This document shows positions 1 through 9,445 of a stretch of DNA of 64,000 nucleotides, one piece after another (position 1 is the stretch's first letter; every line of letters begins with the position of its first letter). The position numbers and the translations under genes are program-made. The stretch comes from Mucilaginibacter rubeus (lineage in GTDB: Bacteria; Bacteroidota; Bacteroidia; Sphingobacteriales; Sphingobacteriaceae), in contig NZ_CP043450.1 in the NCBI RefSeq assembly GCF_003286415.2, positions 6,014,001 through 6,078,000 of the forward strand, given 5' to 3'. A model generated the notes under the pieces. It saw nothing but the letters and a program-made list of their open reading frames with translations. It searched no databases and was not told where the DNA came from.

Positions 1-1
1 C

Positions 2-1057
2 GCCATTAAACAAATGGATTTTGTAAACAATGCCGACCTCGGGTTCAATAAAGATGCCGTGCTGGTGCTCCCATGCCCTGCAGATAGCGTTGGCTTATCG
101 CGCGCAGTGAGTTTTAAGCAGCAGGTACTGACCATGCCGGGCGTAAAGGCCGCCAGCTTCGCGTCTGACGTACCATCATCAGATAATAACAATTCTACCA
201 ATTTCAACTTTGATCATTCAGATAAAGACCCCGGTTTCAACGTTTATATGAAAACAGCCGATGCCGACTACTTTAAAACCTTCGGACTTCATTTTGTAGC
301 CGGACAGGGATACGACCAAAGTGAGATCCTGCACCAGGCAGTGATCAATGAAACCATGATGCACAAACTTGGCATCAACCGCGCTCAGGACGCACTCGGG
401 AAAACCATGCGGTTTGGCGATAGCAATTGGCTGCCGATAGCCGGCGTAGTTGCCGATTTCAAAACCAACTCGATGCGGGAGGAAATTAAGCCGCTTGTGA
501 TCTATCCGCAAAAAGCATTTGAACAGGAAATAGCCATAAAAATTGAGGGCAGCAAACTGACCAGAACCGTAGCCGGCTTACAAAGCCTCTGGTTAAACCG
601 CTACCCGGAATATGTTTACAGTGGCTTTTTTGTTGACGAAAGTATTGCCAGTTTCTACAAACAGGAAAACCAGCTCGAGCTGATCTACAAAATATTTTCA
701 CTGATTGCCATTTTTATTTCGTGCCTTGGTTTATACGGACTGGTATCCTTCATGGTAGTGCAGCGTACCCGCGAAGTGGGTATAAGGAAAGTTTTAGGTG
801 CCCCGTTAAGCAGTATCGTGTACCTGTTTTCGAAAGAATTCATCGCGCTTATTGCCATCGCGTTTATGTTGAGCGCGCCCGCCGCCTGGTACATCATGAA
901 AAGCTGGCTGCAAACTTTTGCCTATCGCATCTCGCCAGGTATATGGGCATTTATAGCAGCTATCACGGCTTCGCTATTGATAGGCTGGCTCACGGTAGGC
1001 TATAAAGCCATTAGGGCGGCATTGGCCAATCCGGTTAAAAGTCTGCGCTCTGAGTAA
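2..1057 (+). CDS. MacB/FtsX-type ABC transporter permease, C-terminal part (cut by window edge)
   Basis: The frame is open to the window edge, so the true start lies upstream and the ATG at 14 is internal. What remains is a periplasmic MacB-like domain, then FtsX-type membrane segments near residues 222-245 and 275-340 of the visible part. The signature REVGIRKVLGAP follows the first of these helices, and the protein ends in ALANPVKSLRSE. The same architecture and the same last residues occur in the permease half of the protein at 60178-63834, so the two are paralogues. Family members are inner-membrane permeases, partnered by a separate ATPase, that export or remodel envelope substrates. The substrate is unknown. 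A strong hairpin terminator follows the stop. Confidence 0.9.
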   Translation, partial: AIKQMDFVNNADLGFNKDAVLVLPCPADSVGLSRAVSFKQQVLTMPGVKAASFASDVPSSDNNNSTNFNFDHSDKDPGFNVYMKTADADYFKTFGLHFVAGQGYDQSEILHQAVINETMMHKLGINRAQDALGKTMRFGDSNWLPIAGVVADFKTNSMREEIKPLVIYPQKAFEQEIAIKIEGSKLTRTVAGLQSLWLNRYPEYVYSGFFVDESIASFYKQENQLELIYKIFSLIAIFISCLGLYGLVSFMVVQRTREVGIRKVLGAPLSSIVYLFSKEFIALIAIAFMLSAPAAWYIMKSWLQTFAYRISPGIWAFIAAITASLLIGWLTVGYKAIRAALANPVKSLRSE

Positions 1058-1085
1058 GTTTTGGGTTTACCAGACTTGAAAAGCC

Positions 1086-1118
1086 AAAGGGCATAGTAGA
1101 TTTTACTATGCCCTTTTT
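1086..1118. terminator. Rho-independent terminator, usable on both strands
   Basis: A 13-bp perfect stem (1086-1098 with 1104-1116), a five-base loop and a T run lie between the ends of two converging genes, the permease and the RND pump. The inner arm GGGCATAGTA is almost the same as that of a second hairpin at 47569-47598. Confidence 0.85.
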
Positions 1119-1174
1119 GATTATTATGTTATGGATTTTAGCAACAAGTTATTAAGACGGCAATGTGCCCGCTC

Positions 1175-4100
1175 TTAATTTTTCAATTTACGATAGGCCC
1201 AGCCAAAAATTAACGGAAAAACCCATAAGCTAAATAGCATAGCACATAAAATGCCCCCGATAACAACACGCGCCAATGGCCGGGAGCTTTCAGAACCTAT
1301 GCCGTGTGATATAGCTGCAGGGAACAAACCTATGGCAGCCATTAAAGCGGTCATCATTACCGGCCTGATCCTGGAGTTTACGCCGAGCTTGATAGCCGTA
1401 TACAAGTCAGTTTGAGTCCTCCCCTTCAAGTTTTCGAGGTTTTGTTTGAAAATACTGATCAGTAGTACACCATCCTGGATACAGATCCCGAACAGGGCTA
1501 TAAAACCAATGCCCGCAGAAATACTGAAATTGGTTCCTGTTAAAAACAGGGCTATGATCCCGCCCACAATGGCGAAGGGCACATTAAGAAATACAAGTGC
1601 GGCATCTTTTACATTACCGAACATGATGAACAATAAACCGAAGATCAGTATCAGGCTTACGGGTACCACCTGCGTTAACCTTTTTTGAGCACGCTGCTGG
1701 TTCTCAAAATCTCCCTGCCAGGCCATATGATAGCCACGATCCAATTTCACCTGCGCGTCAACCTTGCGCCGGGCTTCGGCAATGGTGCTGCCCATGTCCC
1801 GACCGCGCACAGAAAATTTAAGGGTAGCGTAACGTTCATTTTCGTCCCTGAATATCAGGCAGGGCCCTGTCTTCTGTGTAATATCCGCAATTTGCTTAAT
1901 TGCCACTTTAGCTCCACTTTGCGTTGGTACCATCAGGTTGCCGATATCGGCAGGTGTACGCCTGAAAGCTTCCGGAAAACGTACCCGGATATCAAACGTT
2001 CGTACACCTTCATATAAAGTGGAAGCCGCCTGTCCGCCAATGGCCATAGCAATAACCGAGTTAGCATCGGCAGTTGCCACGCCGTATTGCGCCATTTTTT
2101 GCTGATTGAGCTGTATATCCAGTTCAGGCAAACCAACACTTTTAAGTACACCCAAATCTTCAATACCTTTTACATCTTTCAATATCCGGTAAACTTCATT
2201 CACTTTAGATTCCATATAGTTAAGCGAATCGCCATAAACTTTTACAACAATGGATCCTTTTACGCCCGATACTGCCTCTTCCACGTTATCGCTAATGGGC
2301 TGCGAGAAATTCAGATCAACTCCCGGCAGTTTGGATAATCGCGCGTTCATCTGCTTAATCAATTGCTCCTTCGTTATTTTAGGTTTCCAATCTTCTTCGG
2401 GATACATTAACACATCAAATTCATTATTGTAAAAGCCCGCCACATCGGTTCCATTATCCGGCCGGCCTGTTTGCGAAACCGCATACTGCACCTGCGGAAA
2501 CTCCATTAATATCTTGCGTACCTGCCGGGCCGTTTCAATCGACTGGTCAAGAGATACGCTGTATGGCAGCTGTACCCGTAACCATATCGCACCTTCATCC
2601 AATTCAGGCAAAAACTCGCTGCCTAAAAATTTGAACGAGAACAGGCCAACCACCATCGCAATCAATGATAACGTCACTACAATCTCTTTAAATTTGAAGG
2701 ATTTAATGAAACCACCCAACATGAATGCAGTTAGGTTATGTACAAAGGGATTATGCTTTTCGTGAACATTTTTCCGCAACAGTAAACTGATGAGTACCGG
2801 AACCAGTGTTAACGTAGTGATCAAAGCGCCCAGCAAGGCAAAACCAAGCGTGTAGGCCAATGGAGAAAACAGCTTTCCTTCAACTTTTTGAAAGGCAAAT
2901 ACCGGTAATAAGCCGGTTATGATAATCAGCTTGGCAAAAAAGATTGCTTTACCCAAATTTGCACCGTTGTTTTTGATCAGGCCCAGTTTAGCAATCTTAT
3001 TAAAACGGTCCATGCCCAGTTCAACAGCCTTGTGATCAAGAATTACGAACATCCCTTCAACCATCACCACGGCCCCATCAATAATGATCCCAAAATCAAC
3101 AGCACCCAGGGATAGTAAATTGGCCGACATACCCATCAGGTGCAGGCAGATAAAAGCAAACAACAACGCCAATGGAATGATGACAGATACTATAAGTGTG
3201 GTACGCCAGTTGAACATAAACAGCGATACCAGCAAGGTTACCAGTAAAATTCCTTCAATAAGGTTATGCAACACCGTGTGGGTGGCATAATCAATCAGGT
3301 TGGTACGGTCATAATAAGGTACTATCTTGGTATCGGCAGGCAGTATATCATTATTCAGTTTATCAACCTCAGCTTTCAGCGCGTTAACCACTTCTGTTGG
3401 GTTTTCGCCTTTACGCATAACAATAATAGCTTCAACGGCATCTGCATCATCGGTAATGGTGCGTTTGCCATTTTTAATTACAGCGTCGCTTCGGCCCACC
3501 CATCCCAGTCTTGGCAAATTTGAAATCTCGACATGTGCCACATCCTTCACCAGTACCGGAACACCGTTGTTGTTGCTTACAATAATATTGCGGATCTCAT
3601 TGATATCATTAAGCAAGCCCAAACCCCTTACGGCAAAAGCCTGGTTGTTTTGGATGATCATATCGCCGCCAACGTTGATATTGGTTTTCTGAACGGCAGT
3701 AAAAACATCTAATGGTGTAATATTCAGCGTTGCCAGTTTTTCAGGATCAACAGTAATTTCATAGGTCTTGGTCTTGCCGCCGAAACTATTGATATCACCA
3801 ATGCCCGGGATAGACCGCAGTCGCCTATCAATTAGCCAGTCCTGAATAGTTTTAAGCTCCCTTACATCACGTACCTTACTCCTGAGCGTATACCTGAAAA
3901 TTTCCCCGGTCGGCCCAACCGGCGGCTGTACCGAGGGCGTTATACCTGCGGGTAAAGTAGCATTATTTAGCAGGTACATCACCTGTTGCCTTGCTTCCGG
4001 ATCCTTGATACCATCGTCAAAAATTACCTTCACATAGCTTAAGCCAAAAATGGAAGTTGAGCGCAGGCTTACCTTTTTCTGTACCGGGTTTAGCGCTATC

Positions 4101-4318
4101 TCAATGGGGATGGTTACGAGTTTTTCCACTTCCTCGGCACTTTGTCCGGGCCATTGTGTAATGATATCTATTTCGGTATTGGTTACATCGGGAAACGCCT
4201 CGATAGGCATTTGAATAAATGTAATAATGCCGGCAACAACAAGTACAACAGCAAGAAATAATATGAGGATCCTGTTTTTTAACGAGAACCCTATGATCCG
4301 TTTAAGGAGCTTAGTCAT
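1175..4318 (-). CDS. CzcA/CusA-family heavy-metal efflux RND pump
   Basis: This 1047-residue protein has the length and layout of HME-RND pumps: a TM helix at about 10-30, a large periplasmic loop, a six-helix block from about 340, a second periplasmic loop and a C-terminal helix block. The segment DFGIIIDGAVVMVEG near residue 412 is the helix-4 motif whose acidic residues carry the proton relay in CzcA/CusA. It should act as the inner-membrane trimer driving metal export through the adaptor and outer-membrane protein encoded just upstream, 19 bp away. I cannot tell copper/silver from cobalt/zinc/cadmium by reading alone. Last gene of the regulator-sensor-pump cluster. Confidence 0.93.
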   Translation of the reverse strand: MTKLLKRIIGFSLKNRILILFLAVVLVVAGIITFIQMPIEAFPDVTNTEIDIITQWPGQSAEEVEKLVTIPIEIALNPVQKKVSLRSTSIFGLSYVKVIFDDGIKDPEARQQVMYLLNNATLPAGITPSVQPPVGPTGEIFRYTLRSKVRDVRELKTIQDWLIDRRLRSIPGIGDINSFGGKTKTYEITVDPEKLATLNITPLDVFTAVQKTNINVGGDMIIQNNQAFAVRGLGLLNDINEIRNIIVSNNNGVPVLVKDVAHVEISNLPRLGWVGRSDAVIKNGKRTITDDADAVEAIIVMRKGENPTEVVNALKAEVDKLNNDILPADTKIVPYYDRTNLIDYATHTVLHNLIEGILLVTLLVSLFMFNWRTTLIVSVIIPLALLFAFICLHLMGMSANLLSLGAVDFGIIIDGAVVMVEGMFVILDHKAVELGMDRFNKIAKLGLIKNNGANLGKAIFFAKLIIITGLLPVFAFQKVEGKLFSPLAYTLGFALLGALITTLTLVPVLISLLLRKNVHEKHNPFVHNLTAFMLGGFIKSFKFKEIVVTLSLIAMVVGLFSFKFLGSEFLPELDEGAIWLRVQLPYSVSLDQSIETARQVRKILMEFPQVQYAVSQTGRPDNGTDVAGFYNNEFDVLMYPEEDWKPKITKEQLIKQMNARLSKLPGVDLNFSQPISDNVEEAVSGVKGSIVVKVYGDSLNYMESKVNEVYRILKDVKGIEDLGVLKSVGLPELDIQLNQQKMAQYGVATADANSVIAMAIGGQAASTLYEGVRTFDIRVRFPEAFRRTPADIGNLMVPTQSGAKVAIKQIADITQKTGPCLIFRDENERYATLKFSVRGRDMGSTIAEARRKVDAQVKLDRGYHMAWQGDFENQQRAQKRLTQVVPVSLILIFGLLFIMFGNVKDAALVFLNVPFAIVGGIIALFLTGTNFSISAGIGFIALFGICIQDGVLLISIFKQNLENLKGRTQTDLYTAIKLGVNSRIRPVMMTALMAAIGLFPAAISHGIGSESSRPLARVVIGGILCAMLFSLWVFPLIFGWAYRKLKN

Positions 4319-4337
4319 CTTGGGGAATAATTGGTAA

Positions 4338-5441
4338 TTAACTGTTTAATGATCCGTACACCAGGATTGCCTTTGAAGCAATTACCCTTTCGCCAACGTT
4401 AACACCATTTTTAATAAATGCCGTTTTTCCGTTTGTGCTGATAACTTCTACCTGGCGCAGCTCCACATTTTTATCGCCCTTTAAAACAACAACATAATAT
4501 TGGCTGTGATCAAAGATGAGTGCGCTGCTGGCTACCGAAATTGCCTTGTCATTTTCGGTATTATTGATGGTTACGGTTGCAAACATTTGCGGTTTTAGCA
4601 TAAAGTCGGGGTTATCTATAATTACCCTCATCTTCATTACTTTGGTGTTGGGGTCAATTACATTCATCAGCCTGTTCACCTTTCCCTTAAAAATTTTATC
4701 AGGATAAGATATGGTTGAAATATCGGCCTCGTCACCTTCGTGAACTTTGCTTACGTTCTCTTCATACACGTTAGCCTCTACCCATACATTTTTAAGGTTT
4801 GATACCGTAAACATAGGAGCCGAATTATCGGGGCGGATAGCCATGCCGTTAGTCACATTTTTTTGTACCAGGAAGCCATCAATGGGCGATTTTATAAAGT
4901 AATCGCCACCAGTATTGTTGCCATTCACCATCAGCACACGTTGCGCGGCTGTTTTTGCAGCTACGGCTTGCTCATAATTAACCTCGGCCGCGGTAATATC
5001 TACTTTGGATGCCATACCGCTTTTATAAAGGTCCTGTTGCTGTTCCAGCTGTTTTTTGGCCAAGCGTACGGCGGCTTCTGATGAACTGAGCGAAGAAGAA
5101 TAGTTGGCCATCTCGCTGCTTTTTACCATGCCAAGTACCTCGCCGGTTTTAACAAAATCGCCCGGCATGGCGTGGATGTTTTGCACTACGCCGCTTACCA
5201 GAGGGAAGATGTTAGATACCTTATCGGTGTTAAAATCAACAACGCCGTTAAACTTTATAGCATAGGTGATATTCCGAATCTTAACTGTATCTATATCTAA
5301 TATTCTTTTTAACGAATCAGACAGTGTATAAGGCTGCCTTGCCTGTTCGGTATTTTCATCAGAGTGGCATGAGCTAATGCTGATCAACAATAATGCGGCT
5401 GCCATACATTTCAGGCAATGCTTTTTTAATAAATAGTTCAT
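4338..5441 (-). CDS. RND efflux periplasmic adaptor (membrane fusion protein), lipoprotein
   Basis: A 367-residue protein with an N-terminal lipoprotein signal (lipobox ISSC near residue 25), so it is probably anchored to the inner membrane. A biotinyl-lipoyl-like segment (VVQNIHAMPGDFVKTGEVLG) is followed by a helical hairpin (about 110-150) and beta-barrel segments, including VEANVYEENVSKVHEGDEA. This is the CusB/CzcB order. It links the RND pump to the TolC-like protein. Its start is 1 bp downstream of the TolC-like stop, which indicates translational coupling. No His-rich N-terminal extension is visible. Confidence 0.92.
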   Translation of the reverse strand: MNYLLKKHCLKCMAAALLLISISSCHSDENTEQARQPYTLSDSLKRILDIDTVKIRNITYAIKFNGVVDFNTDKVSNIFPLVSGVVQNIHAMPGDFVKTGEVLGMVKSSEMANYSSSLSSSEAAVRLAKKQLEQQQDLYKSGMASKVDITAAEVNYEQAVAAKTAAQRVLMVNGNNTGGDYFIKSPIDGFLVQKNVTNGMAIRPDNSAPMFTVSNLKNVWVEANVYEENVSKVHEGDEADISTISYPDKIFKGKVNRLMNVIDPNTKVMKMRVIIDNPDFMLKPQMFATVTINNTENDKAISVASSALIFDHSQYYVVVLKGDKNVELRQVEVISTNGKTAFIKNGVNVGERVIASKAILVYGSLNS

Positions 5442-5442
5442 C

Positions 5443-6723
5443 TTAATTCTGGTTAAAGAAAGGAGTGCCTGTAACGTAATTTAATTGTTCGAGCGAGGTG
5501 ATCCTGTTGAGCTGGATATTATTGAACTGAATGGTATTTGTTTTGAAAGAATCATAAAAATCAATAAACTCCAGCAAACCGATGTTTCGCAGCAAATAGT
5601 TTTTATATACTTCGTTAATAAGGTGGGTGAAATCTGATTTAAAGGCTGGATCAAAACTATTATACAGCTCTTCGGACCGTAATGCCTCTTTGTAGGAAGT
5701 AGCAAGGTCCATTGCTACCTGATTTTGCTGGTTCTCCAGTTGCACCTTACTTTGATCTATCGCGATACGGGCCTGCTTAATGCCCCCCTGGTTACGGTTA
5801 AATACAGGCAGGTTAAACTCAATACCCCCGCCTACGTAATTGTTATTAAATGAACCGTATTTATCATACCCGAGCGAAAAAGTAACATCAGGTACCGCGG
5901 TGGCCTTTTGCAGGGCCAGATTGGTTTTATTATAATCAACCGTGATCCGGGCGTTTTTAAGATCATAACGGTTTACATAGGCAGAGTCCAATAACTTACT
6001 ATAAGGAACTGAGGTTGCCGAAATTGTATTGGCAAAACCAGGATCCACAAGTGGCACAATATAACTTTGAGGTGAGGCCTTGATCAGCATTTTCAACTCG
6101 CTTTCTGTAGCATCAATCCCTCCAACCAGGCCATTGTACTCCGCCTGTAGGGAATAAAGCTGCGATTGAATACGCAACACCTCTTTTTGAGCGATATTAC
6201 CTTTGGCAAACTGTTCTTTAAATGAGGTTAGCGTTTTCTTTAAAGATCCGATCTCGAGGTCATACACCGTAGCCGACTGCTGATTGTAGTAAATCGTGTA
6301 AAAATCAGTCCGTACGGTAAATCTGAGTGTGCGCAGCAAATCAAAAAACTGGTATCTGGCCTGGTCTACCCCAATTTGAGCCAGGCGTATGTTTTTATTT
6401 CGTTTACCAGCCGTTGTAAATAATTGCGAAATACCTACCGATTGATTCTTGTAGGCATCATGCGTATCATTAAGGATCCCGTTCTGGAAATTAAAATCGG
6501 GATTGGCGAAAAGCTTTGCAGTTATAATTTGAGCCTCAGCATTATCTATGTTATACTTTTCGGCGATAAGCGTAAGGTTATTTTTTAGAAATTGTTCTTC
6601 AATTTGCTTAATATTGACCTTTAGTGTATCACTGTTGGGCGCTTGCGCCTGAGCGCAAGCACCTGAAACAGCCATACACCATAGTTGAATTGAAGAAAGA
6701 ACGATAACAAATTTTCGGTGCAT
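5443..6723 (-). CDS. TolC/CusC-family outer membrane efflux protein
   Basis: A 426-residue protein with a signal peptide (hydrophobic stretch ending AVSGACAQAQA). It has two repeats of the long helical outer-membrane efflux domain; segments such as ALQKATAVPDVTFSLGYDK and GGGIEFNLPVFNRNQGGIKQ are typical of the strands and helices of the channel. It forms the exit duct of the tripartite pump encoded with it. The gene starts 68 bp after the histidine kinase, and no terminator is seen in that gap, so read-through from the regulator pair is likely. Confidence 0.9.
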   Translation of the reverse strand: MHRKFVIVLSSIQLWCMAVSGACAQAQAPNSDTLKVNIKQIEEQFLKNNLTLIAEKYNIDNAEAQIITAKLFANPDFNFQNGILNDTHDAYKNQSVGISQLFTTAGKRNKNIRLAQIGVDQARYQFFDLLRTLRFTVRTDFYTIYYNQQSATVYDLEIGSLKKTLTSFKEQFAKGNIAQKEVLRIQSQLYSLQAEYNGLVGGIDATESELKMLIKASPQSYIVPLVDPGFANTISATSVPYSKLLDSAYVNRYDLKNARITVDYNKTNLALQKATAVPDVTFSLGYDKYGSFNNNYVGGGIEFNLPVFNRNQGGIKQARIAIDQSKVQLENQQNQVAMDLATSYKEALRSEELYNSFDPAFKSDFTHLINEVYKNYLLRNIGLLEFIDFYDSFKTNTIQFNNIQLNRITSLEQLNYVTGTPFFNQN

Positions 6724-6791
6724 AGTTTATTTGTTTATCCAAAACTATACAGGCCAGATTAGAGAAGAATTAAAACCGGATTAGAACGGGA

Positions 6792-8153
6792 TTAGATTTC
6801 GGGTTGTGGAAACGTCAATGAAAAGATGGTTCCGGGCTGTGCCGGTAACACTGTTATTGTACCGCCAAAAAGCTGGATGATTTTCTGGGTTACATACAAA
6901 CCAATGCCGCTACCCTTAAAACTCCTCCCGTTAGGGCTGCGGTAAAATGAGTTGAATATCTTATCGACATCTTCAGTCGGAATGCCAATTCCGGAATCCC
7001 TGATATCTATTTTAATAAAACTATCGTCAACATTAAGTGTACAAACCACCGGCTGACCGCCCGAAAACTTAAAGGCATTGCCAATGATGTTATTTAAAGC
7101 AATGATCAATAGGGGCTTACTAACCATCATTACCAAATGGTTTGCATCTTCAGGCATCTGCTGCATTTCTACAATAAGCTTCCCTTTCGTCTTTTTATTG
7201 TTCCAGTAGTGATGCATGTCCCATACCAGTTCATCTATCATAACGGGGGTCAGCTTTGCGCGCGTATATTCCAGGTCGGACTGCGCCAGTTCCATTAAAC
7301 TGCTTATGGTATCGTTTAAGTTTTCGGCATCGCTGAGTACAGATACCAATAACTGCTGATATTCAGCTGCAGATCTTTCCCGGTTGAGGCCGACTTCAAT
7401 TTCGCCCATGATGCTGGTTACCGGGGTACGTAACTCATGCGACGCATTGGTTACAAATGTTTGCTGAAGCTCAAATGCATTATATAAATGCTCCAGCAAC
7501 CTGTTAAAATTACGCGCAAGCTCGGTAATCTCGTCTCTGCCCTCGCCTTCATGCACCCTGACGTGCAGGTCATTTACGGTGATCCGCTGCATTTGACGGA
7601 TCAAATCATTTATAGGAGACAACGATCGTTGCGCAAACCAGCGGCCGATAAAAAATACGCCGCCGTTGAGCACGATAAAAGCCACCAACATAATACGGGC
7701 AATATCAAGCAACTGGTCATTATTACCCGAATCCACAGCCGATACCAGGATCACAAAATTGCCCTGGTTGTCCCGGTAATAAATGCCTACAGTTTGCCGG
7801 CTACCTTCTGCAAACTGCAAATGCTCTTTTTTACGAACACGATCAATCACTTTATCTGTCCAGTACGAGTTTTTATGAGCCAGAAAAGATTCATTATGCT
7901 CATTATAAATGCCTACACGTTCTTCAGGTAATTTGGCAAGATAACGCTCCCTGACATGCCCCAGTGAATCCGAAGATATTTCATCCGCTTCGAGATATAA
8001 TTGCGCGGCAACTTTTGCCCTGTCGTTCAGGTGTTCATAAAAATCATTCCGCACAAACGAATAAAACACTAAAAAGATGGCCGATAAAATAAGCAGTAAT
8101 ATACCTGCGGTTATCAGCGAAAAATTAAGGGCCAACTTGTTCTTGATCTTCAT
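6792..8153 (-). CDS. Sensor histidine kinase, metal-pump associated
   Basis: A 453-residue membrane kinase. TM1 is at about 10-32, the periplasmic sensor at about 33-150 and TM2 at about 150-170. A HAMP domain follows, then the H-box in ASHELRTPVTS near residue 240, the N-box NNIIGNAFKF, the G1 box DSGIGIP and the G2 box KGSGIGLYVTQK. All catalytic motifs are intact. Its ATG overlaps the response-regulator stop (TAATG), so the two are coupled. Position upstream of the pump genes suggests it senses periplasmic metal (CusS/CzcS-like). The ligand is inference; no clear Met- or His-rich metal motif is evident in the sensor loop. Confidence 0.93.
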   Translation of the reverse strand: MKIKNKLALNFSLITAGILLLILSAIFLVFYSFVRNDFYEHLNDRAKVAAQLYLEADEISSDSLGHVRERYLAKLPEERVGIYNEHNESFLAHKNSYWTDKVIDRVRKKEHLQFAEGSRQTVGIYYRDNQGNFVILVSAVDSGNNDQLLDIARIMLVAFIVLNGGVFFIGRWFAQRSLSPINDLIRQMQRITVNDLHVRVHEGEGRDEITELARNFNRLLEHLYNAFELQQTFVTNASHELRTPVTSIMGEIEVGLNRERSAAEYQQLLVSVLSDAENLNDTISSLMELAQSDLEYTRAKLTPVMIDELVWDMHHYWNNKKTKGKLIVEMQQMPEDANHLVMMVSKPLLIIALNNIIGNAFKFSGGQPVVCTLNVDDSFIKIDIRDSGIGIPTEDVDKIFNSFYRSPNGRSFKGSGIGLYVTQKIIQLFGGTITVLPAQPGTIFSLTFPQPEI

Positions 8154-8836
8154 TAGCCAGCTTTTTCTTTCAGGATATAGCCCATGCCGATATTGGTATG
8201 GATCAATTTACCATGGAAACCTTTCTCGATTTTTTTACGGAGATAATTCACATATACATCGATAAAATTGGTTTTGGTATCAAAGTCTATCCCCCAAACT
8301 TTTTCGGCAATATAATCCCTCGAAAGGGTTTTATTAGGGTGTTGCATAAAAAGCTCCAACAACGCATATTCCTTTGCGGTTAGGATAATTTCGGCTCCCG
8401 CGCGCTCGGCTAACTTACTCGCGGTATTCAATTTCAAATCGGCAAATGAGAGTATCCCAGGTTCGGTTTGCAGCCTTGCCGTTCTGCGCAATAGCGCCTC
8501 AATCCGTGCAAGTAATTCGTTAAAATGAAATGGTTTAACAAGATAATCATCTGCTCCGGCCTGTAAGCCACTAACTTTATTATCGATACTATCTAAGGCA
8601 GTGAGCATCAGTATCGGCGTCAGCACATCCTGCTTGCGGATGTACCGGCAAAGGTCCATTCCATTCCCGTCAGGAAGCAATACATCTATAATAATAAGGT
8701 GATAATCATCTGCCTGGAGCGCTTGTTTTGCATCAAAAACATCTTTGGCCAAACTAACATCATATTGGCATTCCCGGAGTCCTTTTAATAAAAACGCCGC
8801 AACCTTTGGTTCGTCCTCTATTACTAATATGTGCAT
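8153..8836 (-). CDS. OmpR-family response regulator
   Basis: A 227-residue protein with a receiver domain: acidic pocket in VIEDEP at the N-terminus, phospho-acceptor Asp in IIIDVLLPDG near residue 51, and Lys in VKPFHFNELL near 101. A winged-helix DNA-binding domain follows, with DVYVNYLRKKIEKG as the recognition region. It is the first gene of the cluster RR-HK-TolC-adaptor-RND and probably activates the promoter in front of itself and/or the 68-bp gap before the TolC gene. In CopR/CusR systems the pair induces the pump when metal is in excess. Confidence 0.93.
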   Translation of the reverse strand: MHILVIEDEPKVAAFLLKGLRECQYDVSLAKDVFDAKQALQADDYHLIIIDVLLPDGNGMDLCRYIRKQDVLTPILMLTALDSIDNKVSGLQAGADDYLVKPFHFNELLARIEALLRRTARLQTEPGILSFADLKLNTASKLAERAGAEIILTAKEYALLELFMQHPNKTLSRDYIAEKVWGIDFDTKTNFIDVYVNYLRKKIEKGFHGKLIHTNIGMGYILKEKAG

Positions 8837-8973
8837 TAACGGGAGGTATTATTTAAAGCGTATTAAAGCAGAGAGAGCCTGCATGCCGATATAGCCGCTA
8901 CTGTTCAAAGTATTTCAACATATTGACAGCAACGAAGCTCGTGCTTGATAATGAAGTTTTTATGAATGATTGA

Positions 8974-9268
8974 GCTGATATACTTTTGCACCGGCAAACG
9001 CACTACACCGGTAAATATGGTTTGCTGCAGAAGCCCAGCTACCTGTTCATTATTTTCCTCCTGTTCCCGGTGGTTATATCAACCGGGGTTACGATGTCGC
9101 CGGCTATTACTGCATCCTATCCTTTTTTATTGAAAATATTTTTCGGGCACCAGTCGGCCCGCACCATAGATTTTTTTTGCGGCGGTATTACTGTTGCCAG
9201 TTCATGTGGTAATGGTGGCCATGCCGGGATTTAAGCGCAATATCAAGGCAATTACTTTTGGCAGCTGA
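8974..9268 (+). pseudogene. Remnant of a cytochrome b561/b6-domain membrane protein
   Basis: Reading from 8986 gives YGLLQKPSYLFIIFLLFP, then a TM helix and GHQSARTIDFF, the pattern of the C-terminal half of di-haem cytochrome b subunits. The frame breaks at a run of eight T (9171-9178). Removing one T restores AAVLLLPVHVVMVAMPGF and a stop at 9266-9268. The N-terminal half is absent; an in-frame stop lies at about 8970. So it is both 5'-truncated and frameshifted. No molybdopterin partner gene is in the window. It lies beside the integration site, on the chromosomal side. Confidence 0.6.
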
Positions 9269-9314
9269 CATGAGAAAGAAAAAATTGATGCCCCCCGCGA
9301 CAAGCCATTAACAA

Positions 9315-9346
9315 AAAAGCCTCAAATCTTTCGACTTGAGGCTTTT
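9315..9346. terminator. Hairpin terminator, original downstream terminator of the initiator tRNA
   Basis: An 11-bp stem (9315-9325 with 9336-9346) is followed on the minus strand by a T run. Before integration this hairpin would have stood about 11 bp downstream of the tRNA 3' end, transcribed toward it. The mobile element now separates the two by 38 kb. Confidence 0.8.
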
Positions 9347-9356
9347 GATTTTTAAG

Positions 9357-9368
9357 GTAGCGGGAACA
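9357..9368. repeat. attL direct repeat, 12 bp
   Basis: GTAGCGGGAACA, identical to the copy at 47617-47628 in the tRNA 3' end. The flanking bases differ on both sides (G/C before, T/G after), so the exact identity is 12 bp. Confidence 0.85.
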
Positions 9369-9445
9369 TGCCAAATGTCGAACTTTTTGGAGGATTTAAA
9401 AGCGATTTCGGCGGCCACCATGAATGGAAATTGAAAAGATTACAG

